From Bacillota bacterium (GTDB lineage: Bacteria > Bacillota > Sulfobacillia > Sulfobacillales > Sulfobacillaceae): 56,957 nt of DNA. The notes beneath the pieces were generated by a model. It saw only the letters and a list, made by a program, of their open reading frames with translations. It ran no database searches and was not told where the DNA came from. The position numbers were made by a program, and so were the translations under genes. The DNA is taken from NCBI GenBank assembly GCA_021797515.1, contig JAJZZP010000015.1, positions 1-56,957 of the forward strand, read 5' to 3'. Of the stretch, positions 43,458-51,687 are shown piece after piece; the stretch's first letter is position 1; each line of letters opens with the position of its first letter.

Positions 43458-44184
43458 GTCGGGCGCCCCCCCCGAGCCACTTTTGGTATTCTAACGCGAG
43501 TCGCTCAGCATTCCACCCCTGGGTATCAGACCACCATACCAATCGCCCACGAACCAATATCGTAACCGCCTGCGACACCCGAATGGCCTCATGAACATTG
43601 TGAGTGATCAAAATGATTGCGCCGCCCGCTGTCTGAAACGACCTAAGGGTCGTATCTAAAAATTCTTGCGCTGCCAAGTCCAAACCCGTATAAGGCTCGT
43701 CTAGCAGCAATAGTTTGGGTTGTGTCAGCAACACTCGGGCTATTGCCGCTCGTTGCAACATTCCTCGCGAGTAAGTCTTTACCGGGTCGGCTTGCGACCA
43801 AGTCAATCCAACCTGTTTCAAAGCATTGGCGGCACGATCTGACGGCCTATCCAACCCCCAAAGCTTGGCATAAAAAGTAAGATTGTCCAAAGCACTCAGG
43901 CTTGGATAAAGAAATGACTGATGCCCCAAGTAGCCAATCCGTGAATCACTCCTGCCTTCCCTCTCCACTTTTTGTCCGAATCTCCAAAGTTCACCATGAG
44001 TCGGTCCCCAGACTCCAGACAATATGCGAAGCAGTGTGGTCTTTCCCGCCCCGTTGGGTCCTAAAATCGCCAACATTCCAGCATCTCCCACTTCCAGTGA
44101 GATGTCCCTCAGCACAACTTTTTCCCCTATCTTCTTTCCGAGGTGCAATGCACGCACAACCGCGTCCTGTGGCACACTAGCCAA
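43450..44184 (-). CDS. ccmA: Heme ABC exporter ATP-binding subunit CcmA
   Basis: 244 residues: Walker A GPNGAGKTTL, Q-loop GHQSF, signature YSRGMLQRAAIA, Walker B LLLLDEPYTGLD and switch LITHN. CcmA drives release of heme-loaded CcmE. Its C-terminus (WLGGGARHP) is encoded by the 8-G tract; dropping one G would join it in frame to CcmB. It overlaps the upstream unknown gene by 8 bp. Confidence 0.93.
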   Translation of the reverse strand: MASVPQDAVVRALHLGKKIGEKVVLRDISLEVGDAGMLAILGPNGAGKTTLLRILSGVWGPTHGELWRFGQKVEREGRSDSRIGYLGHQSFLYPSLSALDNLTFYAKLWGLDRPSDRAANALKQVGLTWSQADPVKTYSRGMLQRAAIARVLLTQPKLLLLDEPYTGLDLAAQEFLDTTLRSFQTAGGAIILITHNVHEAIRVSQAVTILVRGRLVWWSDTQGWNAERLALEYQKWLGGGARHP

Positions 44185-45019
44185 TTTGCGACTCGTTAAC
44201 TTCCCACACTTCGCCTAAATTGGCTAGTAATTCGGCTCGCTGCACTAGATAGGCATCTTCGGTCACCTCACCCCGGCGATGACCCGCCTCCAACACGGCT
44301 AATTCACTCAGGAGTCGTTCACGCATCGCCCGCTTACGAGAATATCGGTACAGTGGTCGCCAGTAGATGCCAATAACCACGCCGCCCATCCCCAAGAGGA
44401 CTAACAAGGCCTCAAATATACTTCCGACCAGAGGATAGGAGCCACCCGAGGGAATCAATAAACTGTTGCCGGTTTGGGCAATGCCATGGGATTCAATGAC
44501 AGCCTGAAAACCTTGGCCGGCTTGCAAATTCGATGTAGCGTACTCATCAAACACGGGGCTATTGGCAATACCCGGCAGTTTGCCCTTGCCAGCAGGCACC
44601 AAAGATGGGTTTAACACCTCGGGGAGCGAGAGTGACGAAGGTACTAAAAGCACCAGAGTGTTGGTGGCAAGATACGCAGGCAACAACAAAGTATCCGACT
44701 TGCCGTTCCATGGCACATCATATTTAAGGGCAAATTTAGTGGGATTCCCGTTCATCACCACATAGTGACTCGATACCCGCACGATATTAGCGCCAATGCC
44801 TTCGACCCCATTGGCCCGCGGGATAATGCCGACCACTGGGTTAGACGCTACGGTCAGCATGTCCACCTGTTCAAACACAGCCAACGAACCATGAGATGGC
44901 AACAGTACCACCATCTCCATTCTGATCTTCCCCGGAACGGTGGCAGCATAGGTTACCTGAGAGAAGCCCGCCCAAAGGATCAAAGTGGAGAGCACACCCC
45001 AAATCCAGGTTCGTCGCAC
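44177..45019 (-). CDS. Secreted/membrane-anchored protein of the ccm operon, unknown function
   Basis: 280 residues from GTG 45019 (GGGAGGG 8 bases before; TAGTG overlap with the zinc-ribbon gene). A signal-anchor (~4-22, ending TYAAT), a ~200-residue beta-rich outer domain without Cys or CxxCH, a second helix (LVGSIFEALLVLLGMGGVVIGI), then a basic cytoplasmic tail with a helical coil (RERLLSELAVLEAGHRRGEVTEDAYLVQR). The tail resembles the SHOCT-like or CcmI-type end, but the rest is unfamiliar. Its fixed place between ccmF and ccmA implies a role in heme attachment. Confidence 0.7.
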   Translation of the reverse strand: MRRTWIWGVLSTLILWAGFSQVTYAATVPGKIRMEMVVLLPSHGSLAVFEQVDMLTVASNPVVGIIPRANGVEGIGANIVRVSSHYVVMNGNPTKFALKYDVPWNGKSDTLLLPAYLATNTLVLLVPSSLSLPEVLNPSLVPAGKGKLPGIANSPVFDEYATSNLQAGQGFQAVIESHGIAQTGNSLLIPSGGSYPLVGSIFEALLVLLGMGGVVIGIYWRPLYRYSRKRAMRERLLSELAVLEAGHRRGEVTEDAYLVQRAELLANLGEVWEVNESQIG

Positions 45020-45276
45020 TACGTATTCCCTCCCTGTTGCCCTAACTCTGAACCGCAATGGGGACAAACAACTTGGTCAAGTTTTTCCAAATGTCCGCCA
45101 CAGGTATCGCAGTACCACAGATGCAATACCTGAGCTACTTCTTGTTCCAAGTCAACTCCTTCAGGAACGCCACCAACAGTCGCCATCGAATGATCCTGGG
45201 CAGTCATCCGATATGGCAAGTACACGATACCTAAAACCCCTAAGGTAAGCATCAGAGCTAAGGACCCCACGATCAT
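45019..45276 (-). CDS. Membrane-anchored zinc-ribbon protein in the ccm operon
   Basis: 85 residues: an N-terminal helix (VGSLALMLTLGVLGIVYLP) then an exported or membrane-proximal tail holding CDTC ... CPHC, a rubredoxin-like zinc ribbon. Its start overlaps ccmF (ATGA) and its end the next gene (TAGTG). It takes the place where CcmH (LRCxxC, thiol reductase) would be expected, but the motif is different. Cys pairs could handle apocytochrome thiols or heme, or simply bind zinc. Confidence 0.7.
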   Translation of the reverse strand: MIVGSLALMLTLGVLGIVYLPYRMTAQDHSMATVGGVPEGVDLEQEVAQVLHLWYCDTCGGHLEKLDQVVCPHCGSELGQQGGNT

Positions 45277-47306
45277 GCGTGGTCCCTCCCATTGGCTGCC
45301 GCCAATCGGTGTTTAGTTTCTATTGGGGCAGTACTAAACTCCCAGCTGCGCGCAGGTGCCGCATCGCCGCTGCTTGGCGCTCCCATCGCAATTAGCGTGG
45401 CAAATGCTAATAAATACATTCCTATCCAGATCCAAGAAACCATGGGATTGACAAAAATTTCAACTATAGCCTGATTATGTCCAGGACTACCTTCGAGCAC
45501 CATATACAAGTCCCGCATAACCCCGCTTTTGATGGCAACGGTAGCCAACGGCTGGGCAGACCCAGGAAAGAACGACAGCCCAGGTTTTTCCGTAAACGTA
45601 TGCCCATTTTGACTAACTACAACGTTGGCTTGCGTCATCTGGTACCCTGCATGGGTCGCCGTCTGTAATCCAAGATATCGAATGTGATATCCGCGTACCG
45701 ACACCGTCTGCCCTGGTGCCATCACATGAGTACTAATCAAATTGTTAGTATGGGACCCAATCACGCCTAACACGATAATAAGAAACGAAATATGAGCCAA
45801 GTACCCCCCATATCGCCGACGATTTCCCATTATGGCACTGCCGAACGATTTAACCCAGGAAGATTTGGTGGCAATGTGCTTGAGTCGCGTAGCCCGGTAA
45901 AACTCTTGAACCATGGATCCCACGGAAAACGCCGCAATGGTGACCCCAAAGAATTGAAGGGAAGTGCGATAACCATGACTGTAAGCAAAGATACCCATCG
46001 CCAACGCAACCGCCCACGGCTTCCATAGCCGTTTTATGACGGACTTCCATTTAGCGCTCCGCCAGCCAACGACCGGTGCCGTTCCCAGTAATAGCACCAA
46101 AGCCAAGAACATCGGAGCTGTCATCGCGTTGAAAAAGTGTTCACTCAACACCACTGACGTGCCCAAGAACGCCTTGGAGATAATCGGGTAAAAAGTGCCA
46201 AATAGGACAACTGCAGCAATCGCAGCAAAAAAAGCATTAAGAAGAAGGTAAATGCCTTCTTTGGAAAAAGCATGGTCCATCACCATACGATCGCGCAGGT
46301 TGTCTCGGCGAAGAATAAATACAATCGCGCTACCCGCCACCGCAAACCAGAACAGTCCCACGAAATAGGGGCCAACCCCGGTACCTGTGAAAGAGTGGAC
46401 TGAATTCTTCAAGACCCCACTTCGCGTAATATAAGTGGCGACCAATGTCATGAGAAAGCTACCCACCCCCAAAAGTGCCGTCCACCACCGAAACATTCCC
46501 CGTTTTTCTTCCAGTTGTATAGAATGCAAAAACGCGGTGGCCAAGAGCCATGGCAACAGCGCCGCATTTTCCACGGGGTCCCATTCCCAGTATCCTCCCC
46601 AGCCGAGCTCCATATATGCCCACATACCACCCAAAACGATGGCCACTGAGAGAAGCATCCATGCCACCAACATCCAACGGCGTACCACCGGCACCCACTC
46701 CCGAGACGGGACCTTAGTCCAGAGTGCCGCCAAAATATATGCGGCCGGGACTGACATGCCAATAAGACCGGTATACATGGCGGGAGGATGAATGGTCATC
46801 ACCAAGTTTTGCAAGAGCGGATCTAAGCCATTTCCGTTGGTCGGAGTTCCTGATACCAACCGAAACGGATCCACCACGATATTGGACATCCCCGTATAGA
46901 ACAACAACAGAGTCCCCAGCAAGGGGACGACCATAGGCGTCATTTTCCCTTCCCGAGGCCATCCGCGCCACGCCACAAACGCAGTATAAAGTGAGAGAAT
47001 CCAACCCCAAAATAGTACGGATCCCGAATCACCGCCCCACAGCGCCCCCATCTTATAGAGCAACGGCAGGGCACGATCGCTGTGGTTGAAAACCGCGACT
47101 ACGGAATAGTCGCCCGTCACCAGCAGATATTCCAATACAAACACGGCAGCAGTTAGACTCAGAGACACTGCTATGGCCGCACCCCGCACACTTTCCTGCA
47201 ATCGCTGATTTCGGGTATGGTTGGCCCACCATCCCACTCCTGCGGTATACAGCGCCGCCAACACCGCCAAAAAGAGTGCGTAACGCCCTAATAGGGGCAT
47301 TGTCAT
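45273..47306 (-). CDS. ccmF: Cytochrome c heme lyase CcmF
   Basis: 677 residues with ~13-15 helices. The WWD domain GGYWEWDPVENAALLPWL (~235-255) and flanking His identify CcmF, which transfers heme from CcmE to CxxCH of apocytochromes on the outer surface. A periplasmic-type loop near the C-terminus (~520-620) is normal. ATG 47306 follows AAAGGA; 15 bp after ccmE. Confidence 0.93.
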   Translation of the reverse strand: MTMPLLGRYALFLAVLAALYTAGVGWWANHTRNQRLQESVRGAAIAVSLSLTAAVFVLEYLLVTGDYSVVAVFNHSDRALPLLYKMGALWGGDSGSVLFWGWILSLYTAFVAWRGWPREGKMTPMVVPLLGTLLLFYTGMSNIVVDPFRLVSGTPTNGNGLDPLLQNLVMTIHPPAMYTGLIGMSVPAAYILAALWTKVPSREWVPVVRRWMLVAWMLLSVAIVLGGMWAYMELGWGGYWEWDPVENAALLPWLLATAFLHSIQLEEKRGMFRWWTALLGVGSFLMTLVATYITRSGVLKNSVHSFTGTGVGPYFVGLFWFAVAGSAIVFILRRDNLRDRMVMDHAFSKEGIYLLLNAFFAAIAAVVLFGTFYPIISKAFLGTSVVLSEHFFNAMTAPMFLALVLLLGTAPVVGWRSAKWKSVIKRLWKPWAVALAMGIFAYSHGYRTSLQFFGVTIAAFSVGSMVQEFYRATRLKHIATKSSWVKSFGSAIMGNRRRYGGYLAHISFLIIVLGVIGSHTNNLISTHVMAPGQTVSVRGYHIRYLGLQTATHAGYQMTQANVVVSQNGHTFTEKPGLSFFPGSAQPLATVAIKSGVMRDLYMVLEGSPGHNQAIVEIFVNPMVSWIWIGMYLLAFATLIAMGAPSSGDAAPARSWEFSTAPIETKHRLAAANGRDHA

Positions 47307-47321
47307 TACAACACATCCTTT

Positions 47322-47717
47322 CTAACTCTTGGTGGTGGGGGCCGCTGAATAGTGATCGGGGCATTGAATCATTAATTTTTGCGCGTTAAACACCCCGTTT
47401 ACCATCTTTCCTTTAACTATGGCACTGGCGTTTTTAAACTGCTCGGTTGGCATTGGCCCTTGATATAAGATGGGCAAAACTTGACCTTGGGATTCTAAGT
47501 CAAATCGCAAGGTTCTGTTACTCGGGTTATATTTCACAGAACTACTAAGCAGTGTGCCCTGAACCTTTACGACTTGGTTGTTATAACGGCTCATTTGGCT
47601 GCGAAATTGACTCACCGGGAGGAAGTAATTAGAGAAATGCGACCCTTGCAACACAATATATACCAAGGCAGCCAAAATAACCAAGGTCCCAATCTGCAAC
47701 CGCATTTTTTTACTCAC
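47322..47717 (-). CDS. ccmE: Heme chaperone CcmE, Cys-type
   Basis: 131 residues: N-terminal membrane anchor (LQIGTLVILAALVYIVLQG) and an OB-fold domain (VVKVQGTLL ... ASAIVKGKMVNGVFNAQKLMIQ). The heme-attachment motif, HxxxY in most bacteria, reads CPDHY, i.e. CxxxY, as described for archaea and Desulfovibrio, where CcmH is missing. Here too no CcmH or CcmG gene is found. GTG 47717 (GAGG 6 bases upstream) is preferred. First gene of the ccm operon. Confidence 0.88.
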   Translation of the reverse strand: MSKKMRLQIGTLVILAALVYIVLQGSHFSNYFLPVSQFRSQMSRYNNQVVKVQGTLLSSSVKYNPSNRTLRFDLESQGQVLPILYQGPMPTEQFKNASAIVKGKMVNGVFNAQKLMIQCPDHYSAAPTTKS

Positions 47718-47751
47718 GACACACCTCGCTCCACTACAACACTCGAGTCGC

Positions 47752-47760
47752 ATTATACCA
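47752..47760 (-). promoter_or_regulatory. Extended -10 promoter of the ccm operon
   Basis: TGGTATAAT on the minus strand: a perfect TATAAT (47757-47752) with the upstream TG of an extended -10. No good -35 is visible. It lies 35 bp before GTG 47717. Confidence 0.5.
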
Positions 47761-47914
47761 TAGCACAGAATATTTTGACTGAACTTTCACTTAGTACAAT
47801 TTTGTATTGAACAAACAATAGCGCAATTACTATTCGGTAACGCTACGTAACACTGATGTGCCGCCAGCGGCCTCGTACATATAGTTTTACCACATTTCTG
47901 TTTGTCATGTAGTA

Positions 47915-47943
47915 TTGCACACAGGGCTCGAACCTGATACACT
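47915..47943 (+). promoter_or_regulatory. Promoter of tRNA-Leu(CAG)
   Basis: TTGCAC (47915-47920), 17 bases, TACACT (47938-47943); the tRNA starts 22 bases later. Confidence 0.5.
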
Positions 47944-47964
47944 GTGTCGTGCACATCCAGATGT

Positions 47965-48051
47965 GCCGAAGTGGTGGAATAGGCAGACACGCGGTGTTCA
48001 GGGCGCCGTGGGCGATAGCTCGTGTGGGTTCAAGTCCCACCTTCGGCACCA
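47965..48051 (+). tRNA. tRNA-Leu (anticodon CAG)
   Basis: An 87-base class II tRNA: acceptor GCCGAAG/CTTCGGC, anticodon stem CGGTG/CGCCG with loop TTCAGGG (anticodon CAG), long variable arm, T arm TGGG TTCAAGT CCCA, discriminator A and encoded CCA. Reads CTG codons. Confidence 0.95.
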
Positions 48052-48365
48052 TACACAGGTTTGACCACATAGTTGCAACTTATCCTGGATAACTGGTCGC
48101 CAAGCGACAAAAAAGAAGATTCGACACCATATGAGACTGGTGAATCGGGGTCTTTCTGTTTTGTGCTTGACGCGGCTCGAACTTAGCGATCTGATCGGGC
48201 GAGACCGTTCTTTCCCACATGGTCTAATCACCGCTGGCTATTTTATAGGGGTTATGACACCTCGCTCAGAAAGAGTGGGGCGCCGTTATAACTTTGGCTT
48301 CTTTGCGGTTCTTTAGCGACACGATTTCACGACCAGTGAAAATTACGCCGTAGCTTGCGCCGCTA
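48052..48365. other. Intergenic stretch between tRNA-Leu and higBA
   Basis: No credible ORF, hairpin terminator or repeat seen in either strand. Confidence 0.5.
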
Positions 48366-48680
48366 TCAAACGGGGCTCAGCGGGTGAATCCGTTCCACCG
48401 TCTTCTCTAGATCACGAGAAGCCTCCCACAGATCAACTGCCATCTGAGCCTTGAGCCAAAATTCCGGTGTATTGCCAAAGAGTCGTGCAAGCCGTAGCGC
48501 CATCTCAGGGCTGACGCTCCGACGCTCTCGAAGCAGCTCGTTGATGGTCTGCCTCGATACACCGATCACATCAGCCAGACCCGCCACACTAAGTCCATAC
48601 TCCGGCAGGAAATCCTCCCGCAGCATTTCTCCCGGATGTGTAGGTCGGACATGTCTTACCATCCTATTTTGGAAAGCCAC
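48366..48680 (-). CDS. higA: HigA-type antitoxin (XRE helix-turn-helix)
   Basis: About 104 residues: RPTHPGEMLREDFLPEYGLS (family start), then the helix-turn-helix LADVIGVSRQTINELLRERR and LARLFGNTPEFWLKAQMAVDLW. It neutralises HigB and represses the operon. GTG 48680 has GGAGG 8 bases upstream; ATG 48662 is an alternative. It follows higB by 14 bp, the usual toxin-first order of hig modules. Confidence 0.88.
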   Translation of the reverse strand: MAFQNRMVRHVRPTHPGEMLREDFLPEYGLSVAGLADVIGVSRQTINELLRERRSVSPEMALRLARLFGNTPEFWLKAQMAVDLWEASRDLEKTVERIHPLSPV

Positions 48681-48694
48681 TTGCCACACCTCCA

Positions 48695-48976
48695 CTAATG
48701 GTAATCCGTAATCTCAACATCGTAAGCATCACCGTCTTTGTATCGAAAGGAAATCCGCCATTGGTCGTTGACTGAAATTGCGAATTGCCCGCTCCGATCT
48801 CCTACAAGTCTGTGCAACTGATTACTAGGAGGTACTTTTAAGTCCTCAAGCCTAACCGCCAGGTTAATGTACTCTAGTTTACGCTTCGCACGGCTCAGAA
48901 TATCCGGCGGTAAACGCGACGATCTACCAGTTTCGAAAAAGTCGCGTGTGTGTTTATCCGCAAACGTCTGAATCAT
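48695..48976 (-). CDS. higB: HigB/RelE-type toxin (mRNA interferase)
   Basis: 93 residues, full length: MIQTFADKHTRDFFETG at the start, the RelE core RLPPDILSRAKRKLEYIN, and NDQWRISFRYKDGDAYDVEITDYH at the end, all family hallmarks. It cleaves mRNA at the ribosome. ATG 48976 is only 6 bases after the -10 box, with no ribosome site, so it may be read from a leaderless transcript. Confidence 0.9.
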   Translation of the reverse strand: MIQTFADKHTRDFFETGRSSRLPPDILSRAKRKLEYINLAVRLEDLKVPPSNQLHRLVGDRSGQFAISVNDQWRISFRYKDGDAYDVEITDYH

Positions 48977-48982
48977 GCCGTC

Positions 48983-49017
48983 ATTGTAACTCATCACGTG
49001 ACACATGTCAACATGTG
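48983..49017 (-). promoter_or_regulatory. higBA promoter with operator palindrome
   Basis: On the minus strand TTGACA (49011-49006), 17 bases, TACAAT (48988-48983). The -35 box is inside a perfect inverted repeat CACATG-N4-CATGTG (49002-49017), and a second palindrome CACGTG lies at 48995-49000. These are good HigA operator candidates, as HigA would block RNA polymerase there. Confidence 0.7.
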
Positions 49018-49131
49018 ATTAGGCCATAAAACGCGGTACTCGAATCGGACCTAAGGAAGAGTAGCGAATCAAATATTCCAAGTTGCACGCCCGGTTCAAC
49101 TCGGCGCCAAAATGGTGCGTCTCCCCGTGGC

Positions 49132-49404
49132 TTACGAAGTGCGATGGCGTTGCGCTTCCATGTACCGGCGTAACACCGCGTTCATGCGACGTTGGTATCC
49201 CGGCCCTTGCGGACGAAAGAAATCCACCACGTCGGCATCGATTCGCAATGTAATTTGATGTTTGGGTCCGGGAACAAACACCGCCTCGTGCCAAAACGTC
49301 TCATCCAATTAGGGAAGGGCGTCATCCATTAGGTCGGCATCGGTGAGTTTATCCACGAGGTCCCAGTTGGTCTTTGAGTACTCGCCAGTATCGCGTTTGT
49401 TCAC
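49132..49404 (-). pseudogene. brnA: BrnA-type antitoxin with internal TAA
   Basis: One frame from GTG 49404 to TAA 49132 encodes BrnA: NKRDTGEYSKTNWDLVDKLTD, then HQITLRIDADVVDFFRPQG and YQRRMNAVLRRYME, the ribbon-helix-helix DNA-binding end. Codon 32 (49311-49309) is TAA, between the toxin-binding and DNA-binding halves, where family members read through (PPLDEAFW-like text). Restart from TTG right after the stop could give the C-terminal half. AAGGAGGG precedes the start. Confidence 0.8.
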
Positions 49405-49597
49405 GCGTATTCGCCCTCCTTAAAGAAATAACCCGATAATGCGGGCCCCGCATCGTATATGCACAAACACAGACACGACCAGCGATACGCCCAATCGCGA
49501 CATGGCGCTCATCTGGCCATTCAAACCGAGAGCCCGAGAAAAACCCGACGACATCGGCAAAATCAATGTGATGCTTTTCCTCACCGCGCCTACGCAT
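49349..49597 (-). CDS. brnT: BrnT-type ribonuclease toxin
   Basis: 82 residues: IDFADVVGFFSGSRFEWPDE, then HVAIGRIAGRVCVCAYTMRG and YRVISLRRANTREQTRYWR match the BrnT RelE-like fold from the second helix on. The first residues of BrnT (xxWDEAKRxxN..KH) are reduced to MRRRGEEKHH, and the frame extends upstream only without a start; the N-terminus may be lost. Its end overlaps brnA by 56 bp in another frame. With a broken antitoxin, an intact toxin would be harmful, so it is probably also dead or silent. Confidence 0.7.
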   Translation of the reverse strand: MRRRGEEKHHIDFADVVGFFSGSRFEWPDERHVAIGRIAGRVCVCAYTMRGPHYRVISLRRANTREQTRYWRVLKDQLGPRG

Positions 49598-49689
49598 TTC
49601 ATGGTAACCAGCGCGCCGCAGGTCCTCCTTAAGCTAACGAATCTTTCTTGGCATTTTTTGACTCCCATTAATGAATATTAACACGACCG

Positions 49690-50025
49690 CTATTCAACTC
49701 GATTCCGGGCTTGCGCCTCAATGACAGGACGCCGAACAGTTAGTCTGAACGAGTCGGACGACCCACCCCTCCTTCTAGTGTACATCCCGAGAAGTCTAAA
49801 CGTCCCGTTCTCGCCGGTATTCTGCCGAGTGGCAGCACTATAATCGGTCCGTCCATGACGCAAGACCCGTTGGGGTGAAGTCGGAATCTCCTTGGGGTTC
49901 GTTACCAATTCCGAACGGCGGCGAATCAATTCCCCCTGCTCATCGCGGGTCTCAGATCGCACAATGGGACGGTTCGGCAGCGTGACCTCAAAGGCAGGGA
50001 CTTCTAAATCCTGAAAGCTATTCAT
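49690..50025 (-). CDS. Short ORF of unknown function, doubtful
   Basis: 111 codons starting MNSFQDLEVPAFEVTLPNRPIV, rich in Arg, Glu and Thr, without membrane segment. The protein-like first half (RSETRDEQGELIRRRSELV) suggests a real or once-real gene, but the ribosome site is poor and I recognise no family. The 340 bp between it and the IS4 transposase remnant (50026-50365) hold no gene. Confidence 0.3.
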   Translation of the reverse strand: MNSFQDLEVPAFEVTLPNRPIVRSETRDEQGELIRRRSELVTNPKEIPTSPQRVLRHGRTDYSAATRQNTGENGTFRLLGMYTRRRGGSSDSFRLTVRRPVIEAQARNRVE

Positions 50026-50365
50026 TACCTATAATTGGAGTGCCCTGTAATCCGTTGATTCTACCCTGAAACTGCCCGAAATGGGGGTCAGGGCACACCC
50101 ATCCAAACCCGACGCGAACGCCGTGCGTTTGGTATTTTATCAAGGGAGCCCGTTTGCTAAAACCCCCCTTTTCAAGGCTAATCTTTACCCACGGGCAGGA
50201 ATATCCTGCCATTTTGGGTGTGAGATAATCGGAGAAGGGCGAGTGAGGAGCTGTGAGGCAACGTGGGAGGGCTTAATAGAGACGGTGACTGCGACGATGT
50301 GTGCGGTGATTCAGGGCACCCGAAAAGCCCGTCCCCAGCCGCGACGGGTTACGGCAGGGCGGGTC

Positions 50366-51650
50366 TTACGAGGGATTCTGGCGAATCCGGTCCCACCAAC
50401 AGAGCCACTGCAATGGGCGATATCCCCGCCACAAGGTCTTCACCCCGGGCTCGCCGTCGCTTTTACGGCCAAGAAATCCGCCGAGTTTGGCCATCGCCCG
50501 GACCGCATCGCGGAGCGTCAAGGGTTGCCCGGCCGGCCGGATCGGCTTTTGGGTGGTGGCGAGGCGCTCCAAGACGGCGATTTCGGCGGGAGAGAACGCC
50601 ACCGTCGGCGACTGATTCGGATCGACCCGCACCGGGTAGGTCATCCCCAGGAGCCGCCCTGCGACAATGGAATACCGCGTGATCGCCCGTTCCAGCCGCT
50701 CACGGGTTTCTCATGGAAGGTCTTCGACATGACTCCCTCCGGTTTTCAACGTGAAATGCAAGCGTTCAATCCGCCAGCGATAACTATACCAGGTCACGAT
50801 GCGCTCGGCGTCTGCTGCCGTGGTCACCGCCAACGTGGTGACGAGTCACCATTCAATAGGCTCTATCCCGTCGGGGGAGGGGCCGAGGGCGTGGTGGCGG
50901 AACGATGGGCCGGTCGCGCCATCTGCACCACGGTCGTCCGTAATGCTAACGTGGCCTCTCGTTCGGGCTGGCCCGGCTTGCTCGGCACCGTGATCGTCAT
51001 GGTGCCCAGCATGGGCGCGGCTTCAGCCGCGGCCCAGAGGTGTTGTTCCGGCGGATCTTCGAGTTTTCTGTCCCACGCGGCGCGAATCAATAACTGCTGC
51101 TGGGGATTCCGCGGCATGATAAAGAGATCATCAATATCCGATTCGCGGTCTCCCATGAGCACAGTTTGCGTGCCGTCCGGCACGCGAGCGGCAATCTGTT
51201 GCTGAATCTGGAGCCAGCGATAGCGTTCTTTCTCTTCAATCGGTCACTGCTTGCGGCGCGCGCTCTTACCTCGGGTTTCGGGATCGCGTGCCCACGCTAT
51301 TTGGGCGACCAGGCCCAGCGGCACCCCGTCCGTCGTCAGAGCCAAGGCGCTGTGGAGCAAGAACCCTTGCTCCGGGCCGGATCCCATCGGTCCCATGCCC
51401 GTCGTGGCGGCGTGACTCGTGAAATTAAAATAGTTCGTATCCTGGGTTATCAGGACGATGGGTTCCGATGCGCACCGTTCCCACGTGGACGCTTGATGGG
51501 GTTCCAGCAATTTCGCCGGCGTGACCTTCGGATTATCGAAAAATCGGTAGCCCGCTTTCAGACTGGCCCAATCACCCTCATAGAGACTCGCCAGCGAAAG
51601 ATCCGGGGGGGCAGACGCCACTGCACTAACGTCCCCGTATATGCGCTAAG
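50366..51650 (-). pseudogene. IS4-family (Tn5/IS50-like) transposase, multiply broken
   Basis: Pieces follow each other on the minus strand: DWASLKAGYRFFDNPKV and VLITQDTNYFNF (first Asp), a TGA at 51246-51244, EEKERYRWLQIQQQIAARV, LMGDRESDIDDLF (second Asp), a frameshift at ~50880, a TGA in EW-stop-LVTTL (~50847), the YREK signature YSYRWRIERLHFTLK, a TGA in DLP-stop-ETRERL, and the end LGGFLGRKSDGEPGVKTLWRG. The catalytic triad can be read but not expressed. The N-terminal ~40 residues are also missing, joined to the ABM gene region. No terminal repeats found by eye. Confidence 0.85.
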
Positions 51651-51687
51651 GAGTTTCGTCGCGGTGTATGGCATTGGGGAGCCTGGG

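Noticed and set aside
49019-49294. 91-codon minus ORF near brnA
   Set aside because: It is in a different frame from the BrnA reading, whose family motifs are clear.
50081-51205. A 374-codon plus-strand ORF
   Set aside because: It is antisense to the Tn5-like transposase, whose conserved motifs are read on the minus strand; composition is an artefact of GC-rich third positions.
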